A stretch of DNA of 18,968 bases from the NCBI GenBank assembly GCA_023424585.1, contig JAFADT010000077.1:1-18968 (forward strand). Reading direction: 5' to 3'. Position 1 is the first letter of the stretch; the number at the start of each line of letters is the position of its first letter. Source of the stretch: Pseudomonadota bacterium. Its GTDB lineage: Bacteria; Myxococcota; Myxococcia; Myxococcales; Myxococcaceae. The notes under the pieces are model-generated. The model was not told where the DNA came from and did no database searches. It saw nothing but the letters and a program-made list of their open reading frames with translations. The position numbers and the translations under genes were made by a program. This document shows, piece after piece, positions 6,955-16,500 of the stretch.

Positions 6955-8210
6955 GGCCGCCGCCCCAGCAGCGCCACCGAGTCCGGGAAGAGCCCCACCT
7001 GGACCGTCTTCACCACCCGGTGCTCCTCCAGCGACACCACGTGGAGCGTGCCCGGCGACAGGTGGTCTCCCTCGCAGACCGCCAGCGCATGGCGCTCGTC
7101 CGGCGTGAGCATCAACTGGTGCACGTTGAGGCAGCCGCTGGCCGCCAGCGGGATCTCCCCGGGCGCCGCCTCCGGGTGGGCCACGTCGATGACGGCGATG
7201 GAGTCCACGGACTGGTACGGCATGAAGAGCGTCCGTCCGTCGGACGTGAAGGCCCCGAACATCGGCGCGCCCGGCAGCCAGACCGTGCGCGCGGGGTCCA
7301 TGGTGAGCGTCTCCGGATCCAGGTACTGCACCGCGCGGCTCGCGAGCGAGCTGACCCAGACCGCGCCCGTCGTGGGCGACACCGTGAGCGCATAGGGCTG
7401 GTGGATGGGCACCACCGCCGTGCCGACGTTGTCCGCCACCTTCACGCGCTGCACCGGATGATCCGCCCGCTCCAGGTCCACGATGGCCACCTCGTCGGAC
7501 CAGCAGGCGACGTAGGCGCGCTTCCCGTCCAACGACAGCCGGACCGCGTGGGGCGCGGGGCAGACCGGCACCATCGCCGTGCGCGTCATCGTCCGCGCAT
7601 CGAGGATGGCCAGCCGCGCGTCCATCTCCGCCTCCGTGCCTCCCCGGCGGGCCACCTCCGCGATCCTCAGCAGGTCGAAGTGCGTCTGGTAGAGCGTCCG
7701 CCCGTCCGCGCTCAGGATGACGTCACCCGGGTTGGGATCCACGCGCGCGGACCCCACGACGGCGTGGGTCGTCGCGTCCAGCTTGAGGCAGTAGCCGTCC
7801 GCCTTCCCCGAGCCATGCGCCCCGTGCGGCCCGGAGCCGGAGCCGGGCACGTAGTTGGAGATGCCCACGTAATAGAAGTCGTTCTCCGGCGAGACGGCGG
7901 TGTGGTGCGGCCCCTCCAGCTCCACCGGATTGAGCCCCACCGGGAGGCGCGCCAGCTCCCCCCAGGCGGGTGACTCCATCCCCTCCAGGTCCAGCAGGCT
8001 GAGCGTGTCCTCCAGGTTGTTGGTGATGATCAGCCGCCCGGCGGGCCCCACCGGCGGCAGCGGCGCGGGCGAGGGCCACGGCGCGCCAATGCCGTACTCC
8101 AGCTCCGGCACCTGGAGCGGCCCCTCCGCGTCCGACGCTCCACACCCACCGAGCACCGCCACCAGCGACACGAGCGCCAGCAGGGCCCCCGCGCCGATGC
8201 CCCGCTTCAC
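6951..8210 (-). other. Possible separate CDS within the fused ORF: YncE-like propeller lipoprotein
   Basis: If the long frame is really two genes, the second starts at the GTG at 8210 (419 residues). The resulting N-terminus, KRGIGAGALLALVSLVAVLGGC after the initiator, is a textbook lipoprotein signal with Cys after GG. That GTG is followed by A, so a TGA in the +1 frame overlaps it exactly as in the other coupled gene pairs of this window. No good Shine-Dalgarno is seen ahead of it, so it would rely on translational coupling. YncE/YVTN-like propeller repeats fill the rest. This is an alternative reading of the entry at 6951-9476, not an additional gene. Confidence 0.5.
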
Positions 8211-9476
8211 GCGAAGCCGAGCACGACGCCGCCCCAGCACCGTGAGCATCAGCCACGCGCCCGGCATCAGCCCCGGCGCCGCGGCACAGCCGTCCGAAGC
8301 CGAGGGTGGCTCCGCGGGCCCCGCGTCCGGCCGCGGGGCCACGCCCCCATCCGGCTCGGGCGCGCCGAAGAGCGTGGCCAGCTGCGGCCACAGGGTCGGA
8401 CACCGCTGCTGCACCGGCGTCGAGGCGGGACAGAGGTGCGCGCCCTGCACGTCGCCGAGCTTGAACAGGGGCTCCCAGGTCGTGCCCTCGTCCTCGCTGC
8501 GCGCCAGCGCCCAGCCCCCGATCCAGCCCGGGCCGCAGCCATAGAGCCTGCCGTTGAACCGCAGCGCGCAGGCGTTCCCGTTCGGCTCCGCCAGCTCCGT
8601 GAAGGGCCCCTCATCCAGGCTCCGGAACAGGCGCGTCGTCGTGGAGACCCAGACCGTGCGCCCGTCCGGGGACGCCTCCACGCTGGAGATGCGCTCATAC
8701 GTGTCCATCACCGGCGTCAGCGTGGCGCCGCCGTCCGTGCTCTTGAGCAGCGAGTCGCGCCCCTGGGCGGAGATCTTCGCCCAGAGCACGTCGGGCGAGC
8801 TGTCACTCACGCGCAGCAGCACGAGGTCATACGGGAGCTTGAAGCCGGTGAGCGGCTGGGGCAGCCGCGTCCACGCGCGCCCGCCGTCGTCGCTGCGGAC
8901 GAGGAACTGCCCCTCCGCGTCCTGGCCGGAGGCGTAGACCCGCAGCGGATCCGACGCGGCGACGCGGATGGCGGAGTACTGGGAGCCCGGCGTCGGCGCG
9001 AGCGCCTGGAGCCATGACTCGCCGCCGTCCTCGGAGCGGTACAGCCCGTTGCTCAGCGACGGCCGGCCGGTGCTGACGTACAGCAGCCGCTCATCCACCG
9101 GGTGCACCGCCAGGCTCGTGACCCAGGTGTCCTTGAAGAAGCCGTGCGGCGTCCAGGTGCAGCCGCTGTCGTCCGAGCGCACCAGCGCGCTCCCCGTCGC
9201 CGCCAGGATGGCCCCGCCCGACAGCCAGAAGTAGCGCTCGGGACGCCAGATGGCGATGCCCATCCCCTCCGGGCAGATCCACCGCCACGTCGTCCCGTGG
9301 TCGCGGGAGATGAGCGCGCCGGACGCGTCGCCCATGATCCAGTCGTCCTCGTGGCCACTGCGCACGCTGATGCTGCTCGCCTCGTCGGGCATGCCCCAAT
9401 GGGCCCCCGCCGGAGCGGCCCACAGTGACAGGAGCAGCGGCAGCCTCCAGGACAGGAGGACGGATGTCTTCTTCAC
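6951..9476 (-). CDS. Fused ORF: Asp-box (BNR) propeller with MYXO-CTERM-like tail, joined to a YncE-like lipoprotein propeller
   Basis: An open frame of 841 residues that looks like two exported proteins in one. Residues 1-22 are a signal peptide (MKKTSVLLSW, cleavage near AGA). Residues about 25-370 carry repeated Asp boxes, for example SRDHGTTW, SDDSGCTW, SEDGGESW, SDDGGRAW and SEDEGTTW, a BNR/sortilin-like propeller. A Pro/Ala linker leads to DGCAAAPG, a hydrophobic stretch and GRRRARLR near 393-422, a MYXO-CTERM-like sorting end at which a protein would normally stop. Immediately after, from Val423 (a GTG codon), comes a second lipoprotein signal (lipobox LGGC) and a seven-bladed-type propeller with repeats such as LSLDGKRAYVACWSDEVAIVDL. 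GTG 9476 is chosen over TTG 9497 because CGGAGCC precedes it. Function is unknown; the second half may partner the coupled cytochrome. Confidence 0.72.
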   Translation of the reverse strand: MKKTSVLLSWRLPLLLSLWAAPAGAHWGMPDEASSISVRSGHEDDWIMGDASGALISRDHGTTWRWICPEGMGIAIWRPERYFWLSGGAILAATGSALVRSDDSGCTWTPHGFFKDTWVTSLAVHPVDERLLYVSTGRPSLSNGLYRSEDGGESWLQALAPTPGSQYSAIRVAASDPLRVYASGQDAEGQFLVRSDDGGRAWTRLPQPLTGFKLPYDLVLLRVSDSSPDVLWAKISAQGRDSLLKSTDGGATLTPVMDTYERISSVEASPDGRTVWVSTTTRLFRSLDEGPFTELAEPNGNACALRFNGRLYGCGPGWIGGWALARSEDEGTTWEPLFKLGDVQGAHLCPASTPVQQRCPTLWPQLATLFGAPEPDGGVAPRPDAGPAEPPSASDGCAAAPGLMPGAWLMLTVLGRRRARLRVKRGIGAGALLALVSLVAVLGGCGASDAEGPLQVPELEYGIGAPWPSPAPLPPVGPAGRLIITNNLEDTLSLLDLEGMESPAWGELARLPVGLNPVELEGPHHTAVSPENDFYYVGISNYVPGSGSGPHGAHGSGKADGYCLKLDATTHAVVGSARVDPNPGDVILSADGRTLYQTHFDLLRIAEVARRGGTEAEMDARLAILDARTMTRTAMVPVCPAPHAVRLSLDGKRAYVACWSDEVAIVDLERADHPVQRVKVADNVGTAVVPIHQPYALTVSPTTGAVWVSSLASRAVQYLDPETLTMDPARTVWLPGAPMFGAFTSDGRTLFMPYQSVDSIAVIDVAHPEAAPGEIPLAASGCLNVHQLMLTPDERHALAVCEGDHLSPGTLHVVSLEEHRVVKTVQVGLFPDSVALLGRRP

Positions 9477-9498
9477 GGTGTGGCTCCGGCGAGACAAC

Positions 9499-9539
9499 GC
9501 GCGGCCACGCCCCGGAACCGCTCCGGGACGCGGCCGCGC
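9499..9539 (-). terminator. 18-pair hairpin, minus-strand terminator or attenuator
   Basis: Arms 9499-9516 and 9522-9539 pair over 18 positions around a 5-base loop. As plus-strand RNA two positions are A-C mismatches; as minus-strand RNA both become G-U wobbles, giving an uninterrupted stem. It starts 13 bases after the stop of the gene at 9553-10503. Its last bases are followed by GTTGTCTC, a weak T-containing tract, and then the ribosome site of the next gene. A terminator of the upstream gene, or an attenuator for the downstream pair, fits best. Confidence 0.7.
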
Positions 9540-9552
9540 CTGGGGGACCGCT

Positions 9553-10503
9553 TCAGTTCGGGGCGTTGCGGTACTCGAAGTCCTCGAGCGTCATCAGGTA
9601 GTCGCCCTTGTCCTCGCGGTAGCGGATGCAGTAGCGCGTCGGGTAGAGGCCCGAGACCTCCATCGCCGGAGGCGCCTTGATGGGGCGGCAGTCCTCGGTG
9701 GGCTTGCTCCTGGCGAAGCTGCCCTCGACGACGGTCTCGAAGTAGGTGATGTGGCCGTCGTAGGCGCCGTAGACGAACGCCTGCGTGAAGGGCTCACCGT
9801 TGAAGGGCGACTCGGCGATGTCCGCCAGGTGGTTGCCCATGCGCGCGGACACGCCCTTCTGGTTCTCGAAGCCCGTCGGGTAGAAGGGCGCCGGCGGATC
9901 CTTGATGGCCTTCGCGTAGTCGTTGCAGTCCGTGTAGACGCCGCACGGGCCGGTGCGGATGAAGTTGCGCGTCACGAAGTCCTGCATGAAGAAGTGCAGG
10001 TCGAAGTGGCCCTTGTCGAACGCCCCGATGGGGCCGTGGCCCTTGCCCTGCCAGTTGAACATGATCCACTGGAAGGGGACGTCCTTCATCTTGGGGAACC
10101 AGAGCACGCGCTCGTGGCCGCCGTTGCACTCCTTCTCCGGGTCCGTCACGCCGTCGTTGTTCATGTCCCAGCACGTCTGCCCGTCGTTCGTCGGCTGGTG
10201 GGGCAGCATGGGCAGCGTGTCCATGGCGGCCTGGTCCACCGTGACGCCAATGGCCTTCACGGAGCCGTCCGCGTTCCTGTGGACGATGGACTGCACGTAG
10301 CCGTCGCCAAACGACACGCGGTTCTCCATCAGGTCGCACGTGCCGCGGTACGCGCCGTCCTTCAACCGCTTGGACAGCTCCTTCTCGGAGATCTTCTGGA
10401 CCTTGTTGTCGACACAGGCCTCCACGGTCTCCCCTTCATCGGAACAGCCAGCCAGGCCCAGCAGGGCCGCACCCAGGATCCACGGACTCAGACGATGAAA
10501 CAC
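9553..10503 (-). CDS. His-rich secreted lipoprotein, DUF5602-like
   Basis: A 316-residue lipoprotein (signal 1-20, lipobox LAGC, Cys20). The central region, GDGYVQSIVHRNADGSVKAI followed by GHGPIGAFDKGHFDLHFFM (155-173), resembles the DUF5602/TTHB210-like family, with His156, His166 and His170 spaced like a metal site; His225 and His251 could add to it. A segment CWDMNNDGVTDPEKEC (111-126) looks like a calcium-binding loop (Asp113, Asn115, Asp117, Asp121) pinned by two cysteines. The function of the family is not known to me. The GTG at 10503 is chosen because AAGGAG sits seven bases ahead and the signal peptide starts there. It follows the megasynthase by 53 bases on the same strand, so it could be co-transcribed with it; the hairpin at 9499-9539 then ends the unit. 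Confidence 0.75.
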   Translation of the reverse strand: MFHRLSPWILGAALLGLAGCSDEGETVEACVDNKVQKISEKELSKRLKDGAYRGTCDLMENRVSFGDGYVQSIVHRNADGSVKAIGVTVDQAAMDTLPMLPHQPTNDGQTCWDMNNDGVTDPEKECNGGHERVLWFPKMKDVPFQWIMFNWQGKGHGPIGAFDKGHFDLHFFMQDFVTRNFIRTGPCGVYTDCNDYAKAIKDPPAPFYPTGFENQKGVSARMGNHLADIAESPFNGEPFTQAFVYGAYDGHITYFETVVEGSFARSKPTEDCRPIKAPPAMEVSGLYPTRYCIRYREDKGDYLMTLEDFEYRNAPN

Positions 10504-10516
10504 GGTTGCACTCCTT

Positions 10517-10535
10517 GTGAACGAAACGTGAACGA
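10517..10535. repeat. Tandem direct repeat GTGAACGA spaced 11 bases
   Basis: GTGAACGA occurs at 10517-10524 and again at 10528-10535, one DNA helical turn apart (TCGTTCAC on the minus strand). It lies in the 53-base gap just ahead of the Shine-Dalgarno of the gene at 9553-10503. It could be a regulator site or chance; nothing else in the gap is recognisable. Confidence 0.45.
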
Positions 10536-10556
10536 GGCAGGAACCCTGGCGACGGC

Positions 10557-13500
10557 TCACGCGCGCAGGGCGGACGACAGCGAGCCCACGAGCGCGTCGA
10601 GCCCGTGGCTGAACAGCGTGTAGTGATTGCCTTCCAGCTCCACGAGCTGGCCGCCCGAGGTGAGCCCCAGCCACGCCTCCGCGTTCTGCCGCGAGGCGCC
10701 GCCCGGCTGCGCGCCCCGGCAGAACCAGACGCGGCCGGCGTAGGGCCGGGCCTGGTAGGCGGTGAGCGCGCGCATGTTCGCCTTGAACACCTCCGCGTGC
10801 GCCCCCAGCGTCGCGTGGTCGAGCTCCGGCGCGATGGCCTCCTGCGCCCGCAGGTCCTCCACCACGCGCTCCAGCACGGCCTCCGCGGGCAGGTCCCGCA
10901 GCGCGCCCGCGTCCACCGACACGCGGCGGGCCGCCAGCGCGCCCAGGTCCTCGGCGAAGCGCGCCATCAGCGCGGCCTCGTCCATGACCTCCCCGCCCTG
11001 CCCCGCCGGCGGGACGAGCACGTCGATGAGCGCGAGCGTGGAGACCGTGTCGCCCTGGGCCTGGAGCTGGCGCGCCATCTCGTAGGCGACGACGCCGCCC
11101 ATGGACCAGCCGCCCAGGTGGTACGGGCCACGCGGTTGCACGTCGCGCAGCGCCTCCAGGTACGCGGAGGCCATGGCCTCGATGGACCGGGGCGGCGCGC
11201 CGGGGGGCACCTGGAGCCCGAAGACGGGCTGATCCGACCCCAGCTTCCGCGCCAGCTCCGCGTAGCAGAGGACGCTGCCTCCCACCGGGTGCACGAGGAA
11301 GAGCGGCGGCCTCGTGCCGGAGGGCTGGATGGGCACCAGCGCGCCCCGCCCCTCGCGCCGCGGCGCTCCGGGCCCGGACAGGGACGCGGCGAGCAGCGCG
11401 ATGGTGGGCATCTCGAAGAGGGTCGCCAGCGGCAGCTCCCGGCCCAGCTCCTGGCGCAGCCGCGCCATCAGCCGCACCGCGAGCAGCGAGTTGCCGCCCA
11501 CCTCGAAGAAGTTGTCGTGGATGCCCACCGGCCCGGGCAGGAGCCCCTCCCAGAGGCGGGCCAGCGCCGTCTCCAGCTCGGTGCGCGGCGGCACCCGGAC
11601 GCCGGACTGCTTCTGCGGCTGCGTGCCCTCCAGGGCCGGCAGCGCGCCGCGGTCCACCTTCCCGTTCGCGCTGAGCGGCAGCGCGTCCAGCGTCACGAAG
11701 GTCTGCGGCACCATGTACTCCGGCAGCTTCGTCCGCAGCGCCTCGCGCAGCGCGTCCACCGCCGGGGGCGCCTCCGCGTCCAGCACCACGTAGGCCACGA
11801 GCCGCTTGTTGCCCCGCTTCTCCCCCACGGCGGACGCGACGGCGGCGCGCACGCCCGGGTGCTGGAGGAGCGCGTTCTCGATCTCCCCCAGCTCGATGCG
11901 GAAGCCCTGGACCTTGACCTGGAAGTCCTCGCGGCCCAGGAACTCGATGTCGCCGGAGGGCAGGAAGCGGCCCAGGTCGCCCGTGCGGTACAGCCGCTCG
12001 CCCGTCAGCGGGTGGCGGATGAAGCTCCCGCGGGTCTTCTCCTCGTCCCGCCAGTAACCGCGCGCGACGCCCACGCCCCCGATGAAGATCTGCCCGGGCA
12101 CCCAGGTGGGGCACGGCATCAGCGCGCCGTCGAGCACCAGCATCTGCTGGTTCAGCATCGCCTTGCCGTAGGGGATGCTGGGCCAGGCCGGATCCACGTC
12201 GCCGATGGGGTAGACGATGGACCAGATGGCCGCCTCGGTGGCGCCGCCCATGCTGTAGACGGCGGCGTTCGGGGCCACCGCGCGGATGCGCTCCGGCAGC
12301 GACACCGGGATCCAGTCGCCGCTCATCATCACCGTCTTCAGCTGGGGCCAGGTCTCGCCCAGGCCGGCCAGGTGGTCGGTCATCATCTCCATCAGCGCCG
12401 GGACGCTGTTCCACACCGTCACGCGGTGCTCGCGCACCAGCTGGAGCCAGCGGCCGGGCTCGCGCAGCTCGCCGGGCTCCGGGATGACCAGCGCGCCGCC
12501 CGCGGCCAGCAGGCCGAAGACGTCCCACACCGACAGGTCGAAGTTCATCGCCGACAGCGCGAAGCCGCGGCTGTCCGCGTCGACGCCGTAGCGCGCGTTG
12601 ACGTCCAGGAGCGTGTTGAGCGCGGACCGGTGTTCGATCATCACGCCCTTGGGGTGGCCCGTGGAGCCGGACGTGTAGATGACGTAGGCCAGGTCCTCCG
12701 GGCGCTGCGCGCTCGGCAGCGCGTCCGCCGAGGGGCGCTGCGCCTCCGGACCGTCGACGGCCAGCACCGCGCCGGGCTCCACGCCCGTCAGGTCCAGCTG
12801 GAGCCAGGACTGGGTGAGCACCTGCCGGGTGCCCGTGTTCTCCAGGAGGTAGCGCAGGCGCGCCGGAGGCAGGTGGGCGTCGATGGGCACGTAGGCGGCG
12901 CCGGACTTGAGGACGCCCAGCGCGGCGACGACCTGCTCCCAGCCCTTCTCCATCACCAGGGCCACGAGCGCGTTGGGCCGGGCCCCCTGCTCCCGCAGCC
13001 ACCGCGCGACGCGGTTGGAGGCCGCGTCCAGCTCCCCGTAGGTGAGCGTGCGGCGCGAGGTGATGACCGCGGGCCGCTCCGGCTGGAGCGCCGCGGCCCT
13101 GACGAAGGGCTCATGCATCAGGCCCCGCGGCACGGGCGCGGCCGTCGCGTTGGCCTGCCGGCGGATGTCCAGCTGCTCCGGGGGCAGCAGGAGCCGCGTG
13201 CGCTCCGTCCAGGCGGACGGCTCCTCCGCCAGCCGCGTCACCAGGCCCGAGTAGGCCTCGAACATGGCGTCGATCATCCCCGCCGGGAACAGCTCCTCCA
13301 CGACGTCCCAGTTGAGGACGAGCCCGCCGCCGTCCTCCACCACCTGGTGGTCCAGGAACACCTGGGGCGTGCGGATGCTGCTGTGGATCTCCTCGCCGCC
13401 CGTGCCCAGGGCGAGCAGGTGCTGGGCCAGGCCGGCCGGGGCCGCGTCACCCTCGCGCGAGTGGAAGTTGATGGTGCTCGCGTAGACGACGGGCATGCGG

Positions 13501-16500
13501 GCACGCCGCATGTCGCCGTCGCGCCGGTTGAGCTCGCGCAGGACGCGGACGCCGCTGAACGACGCCTGATCCAGGTCGTTCCACAGCTGCTGCTGGAGCC
13601 GCTGCGCCCGCGACGCGAGCGACTCGCCGCGCTCCACGTTCACCTCCAGCAGCGTGGTGGCGCTGAAGTTGCCCAGCACCCGGTCCACGTGCGGGTGCAG
13701 CGGCACGCGGTTGAAGAACAGCACGTTGAGCGTGAAGGCGCGGCTGCGGCCCCAGGTGGCCAGCACCTCGGCGTAGGCCGCGCACATCACCATGGAGGGC
13801 GTGACGCCCGCCTCGCGCGCCGTCTCCTTGAAGCGCGCCCACTGCGCCCTGGGCAGCCGGAACGAGCGGTGCGTGAAGCGCGGCAGCTCCAGCGTGCCCG
13901 GGTGCCGGGCCAGGGGCAGCTCCGGCGCGGGCGGCAGCCGGGGGACGCGCTCGCGCCAGTACTTCTCCGCGGCGGCGTACGCGGGGCCCTGCTCCAGCGC
14001 CTGCACGCCCAGCACGTAGTCCCGGAAGGTGATGTCGATGGGCCGCAGCGCTCCGGCGCCCTCGCGGTACACCGTGGACCATTCCTTGAAGAGCAGCGAC
14101 GTGCTCCACGCGTCCACCACCAGGGCGTCGAAGCCCAGGTGCAGCCGCGTGCGCTCGCCGTCCAGCCGCGTGGCGCGCACGTCGAACAGCGGGAAGCGGT
14201 CCGTCTGGAAGACCTGGGTGGCCATCTCCGTGCGCAGGGCCGCGAGCGCGTGCTCCACCCGCGAGGCGTCCTGCCCCCGCAGGTCCACGGTGCGGATGAC
14301 GAACGGGGGCACCGTGGGCAGCACGCGCTGCTGCCCGTCCGGCGTCACGACCGCGCGCAGCATGTCGTGGCGCTGGATGATGACGTCCAGGCTCGCGCCC
14401 AGCCGCTCCAGGTCCACGCCCAGCAGGTCCACCTCCAGGAAGAAGTACGTGGACACGCCGCCCAGCTCGAAGGAGCGGGTGCGGCCCAGCAGGTACGCCT
14501 GCTGGAGGTCGGTCATGCCGAAGGGCTCGTGGCGCCCCTCCGCGTCATGCCGGAGCACCTCCACCGACGCAGGCTCCGCGCTCGCGGCCGGCGCCAGCGC
14601 GGCGGGGGCGTCCAGCGGGAGCTGTCCCAGGATCTCCGCGCACAGCGCCTTGAGGCTCGCGCCCGCCAGCAGCCCGCCGAGCGACAGCGCCACGGAAAGC
14701 TCGTTGGCGACCGCGCTCTTGAGCTCCAGCGCCATCAGCGAGTCGAAGCCCGCGTGCGCCAGCGGCGCGTCCACGTCCACGTCCGACGCGGAGGCGCGGA
14801 GGATGACGGCGACCTGTCCGCGCAGCCACTCGACGAGCCGGGGCGCGCACTCCGCCACCGGCAGGCGCGCGAGCACGTCCCGCAGGCCCGACGCAGCAGG
14901 ACGGGCGGCGCGCGCCGACGGCGTGGCCTCCGCCCGCGTCACCTTCTGGAGCGCTTCGGTCGTGGTGCGCTTGAGCAGCGCCCCCTCCGCGCGCAGGAAG
15001 ACGCGGCCCTGCGCGTCCGCCACGTCCACGTCCGCGACGAGCGTCGTGTCCCCTTCCTTCCAGGGCCGCAGCCGCACGTGCGCCCGGGTCGCGGTCGCCG
15101 GCGTGGCGGGGCCGACCACGAAGCGCGCGACCTCGACGATCATGTAGATGGCGTCCGCGGGCACGTCCCCCGGCAGGCACGCGAAGACCGCCTGGAAGAG
15201 CGCGTCCACCAGCCCCGGGTGGACGCGGTAGCCCTCCGCCTCCTTCGCGTCGGGCGCCCGCATCGTCGCGAACGCCTCGCCCTCGCGGAAGCGGACCTGC
15301 TCAATCCACCGCGCCGAGCGCCCCAGCACCAGCTGGCGCTGCTCCATGCGCGCGTAGAACTCCGCGCCGTCCAGCGTCTGCCCGCACCGCGCGAGGATGG
15401 CGTCCTCGGGCTCCAGGCCCCGCTCCTCCCGGGCCTCCGCGACGCGCCCGTCCACGTGCACCGCCCAGGCGCCGGAGTCCTCCGACGCGCCCGGCGGCAG
15501 GCTGTGGAGCGCGAAGCCCCGCTCGCCCCTCGCGTCCGGGGGCTCCACCACCAGGTGCGCGACGCGCGCCTCCTCCTCGTCCATGAGGAGCCCGCGCCGC
15601 ACCGACAGGCCCTCCACGCGGCAGGCTCCCCCCTCGGGCGTCAGCGCGTGCCAGGCCTGGAGCGCGGCCTCCAGGAAGACGCCCACGTTCACCACCCGCA
15701 TCCCGCCCATCCGGCAGTCCGCCAGACACGGGTGCCGAGCCGCGTCGTACCGCACGCGGAACTGCGCCGCGGGCAGCGGCGACGGCAGCCGGCTCCCCAG
15801 CAGCGTCGGCGAGCCTCCCTCCTCCAGCATGGCCGCCACGGGCCGGCTCCCCGCGCCGGGCGCGGGGGCGGCGTACCAGTACCGCTTCCGGTCGAAGGTG
15901 TACGTCGGCAGCGGGACCCGGCGTGGCTCGAGGCCCGCGTGCAGGCGGTCCCACTCCAGGTCGGCGCCGCGCGTGAACAGGGCGCCCGCGCTCTCCAGCA
16001 TGGAGCGCTGGGGGGGGAGCCCCTTGCGCATCGACGGCAGGAAGGCGCGGTCCCCGGCGGGGGCGTAGCGCTTCACCATCCCGATGAGGTGCGGCGCGGG
16101 GCCGACCTCCACGAACGCGTCGAAGCCGTTCTCGAACAGCCACTCCATGCTGGCCTGGAAGCGCACGGCCTCGCGGGCGTGGTCGCGGAAGTAGCGCGGC
16201 CCCAGCGCGCCGGCGTCCACGGGCTGGCCGGTCAGGTTGGAGATGAGCGGGATGGACGGCTCGCGGAGCGTGAGCCCGGACGCCGCCTGCTCCAGCGCGT
16301 CCAGCATCGGGTCCAGCAGCGGCGAGTGGAACGCCTGCGAGACGTTGATGCGCTTGTGCTTGTGGCCCTGCGCCGTCAGCGCCTGGAGCACCTGCTCCAC
16401 GGCGGCGGCCTGGCCGGAGATGACGATGTTGTCCGGCGCGTTCACCGCGGCCACGGACACGCGGTCGGCCTTCCCCTCCAGCGCCGCCCGCACCTGGGCC

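Noticed and set aside
9477..9497. TTG at 9497 as the start of the propeller ORF
   Set aside because: The start codon would overlap the region of the hairpin and has no clear ribosome site; GTG 9476 has GGAG at good spacing and a clean signal peptide.
12200..12560. Serine or threonine specificity of the A domain
   Set aside because: Asn2063, Ser2092, Ile2124 and Trp2125 fit the cysteine pocket (NxSxIW) rather than the serine (HLSLID) or threonine (NIGMVH) patterns.
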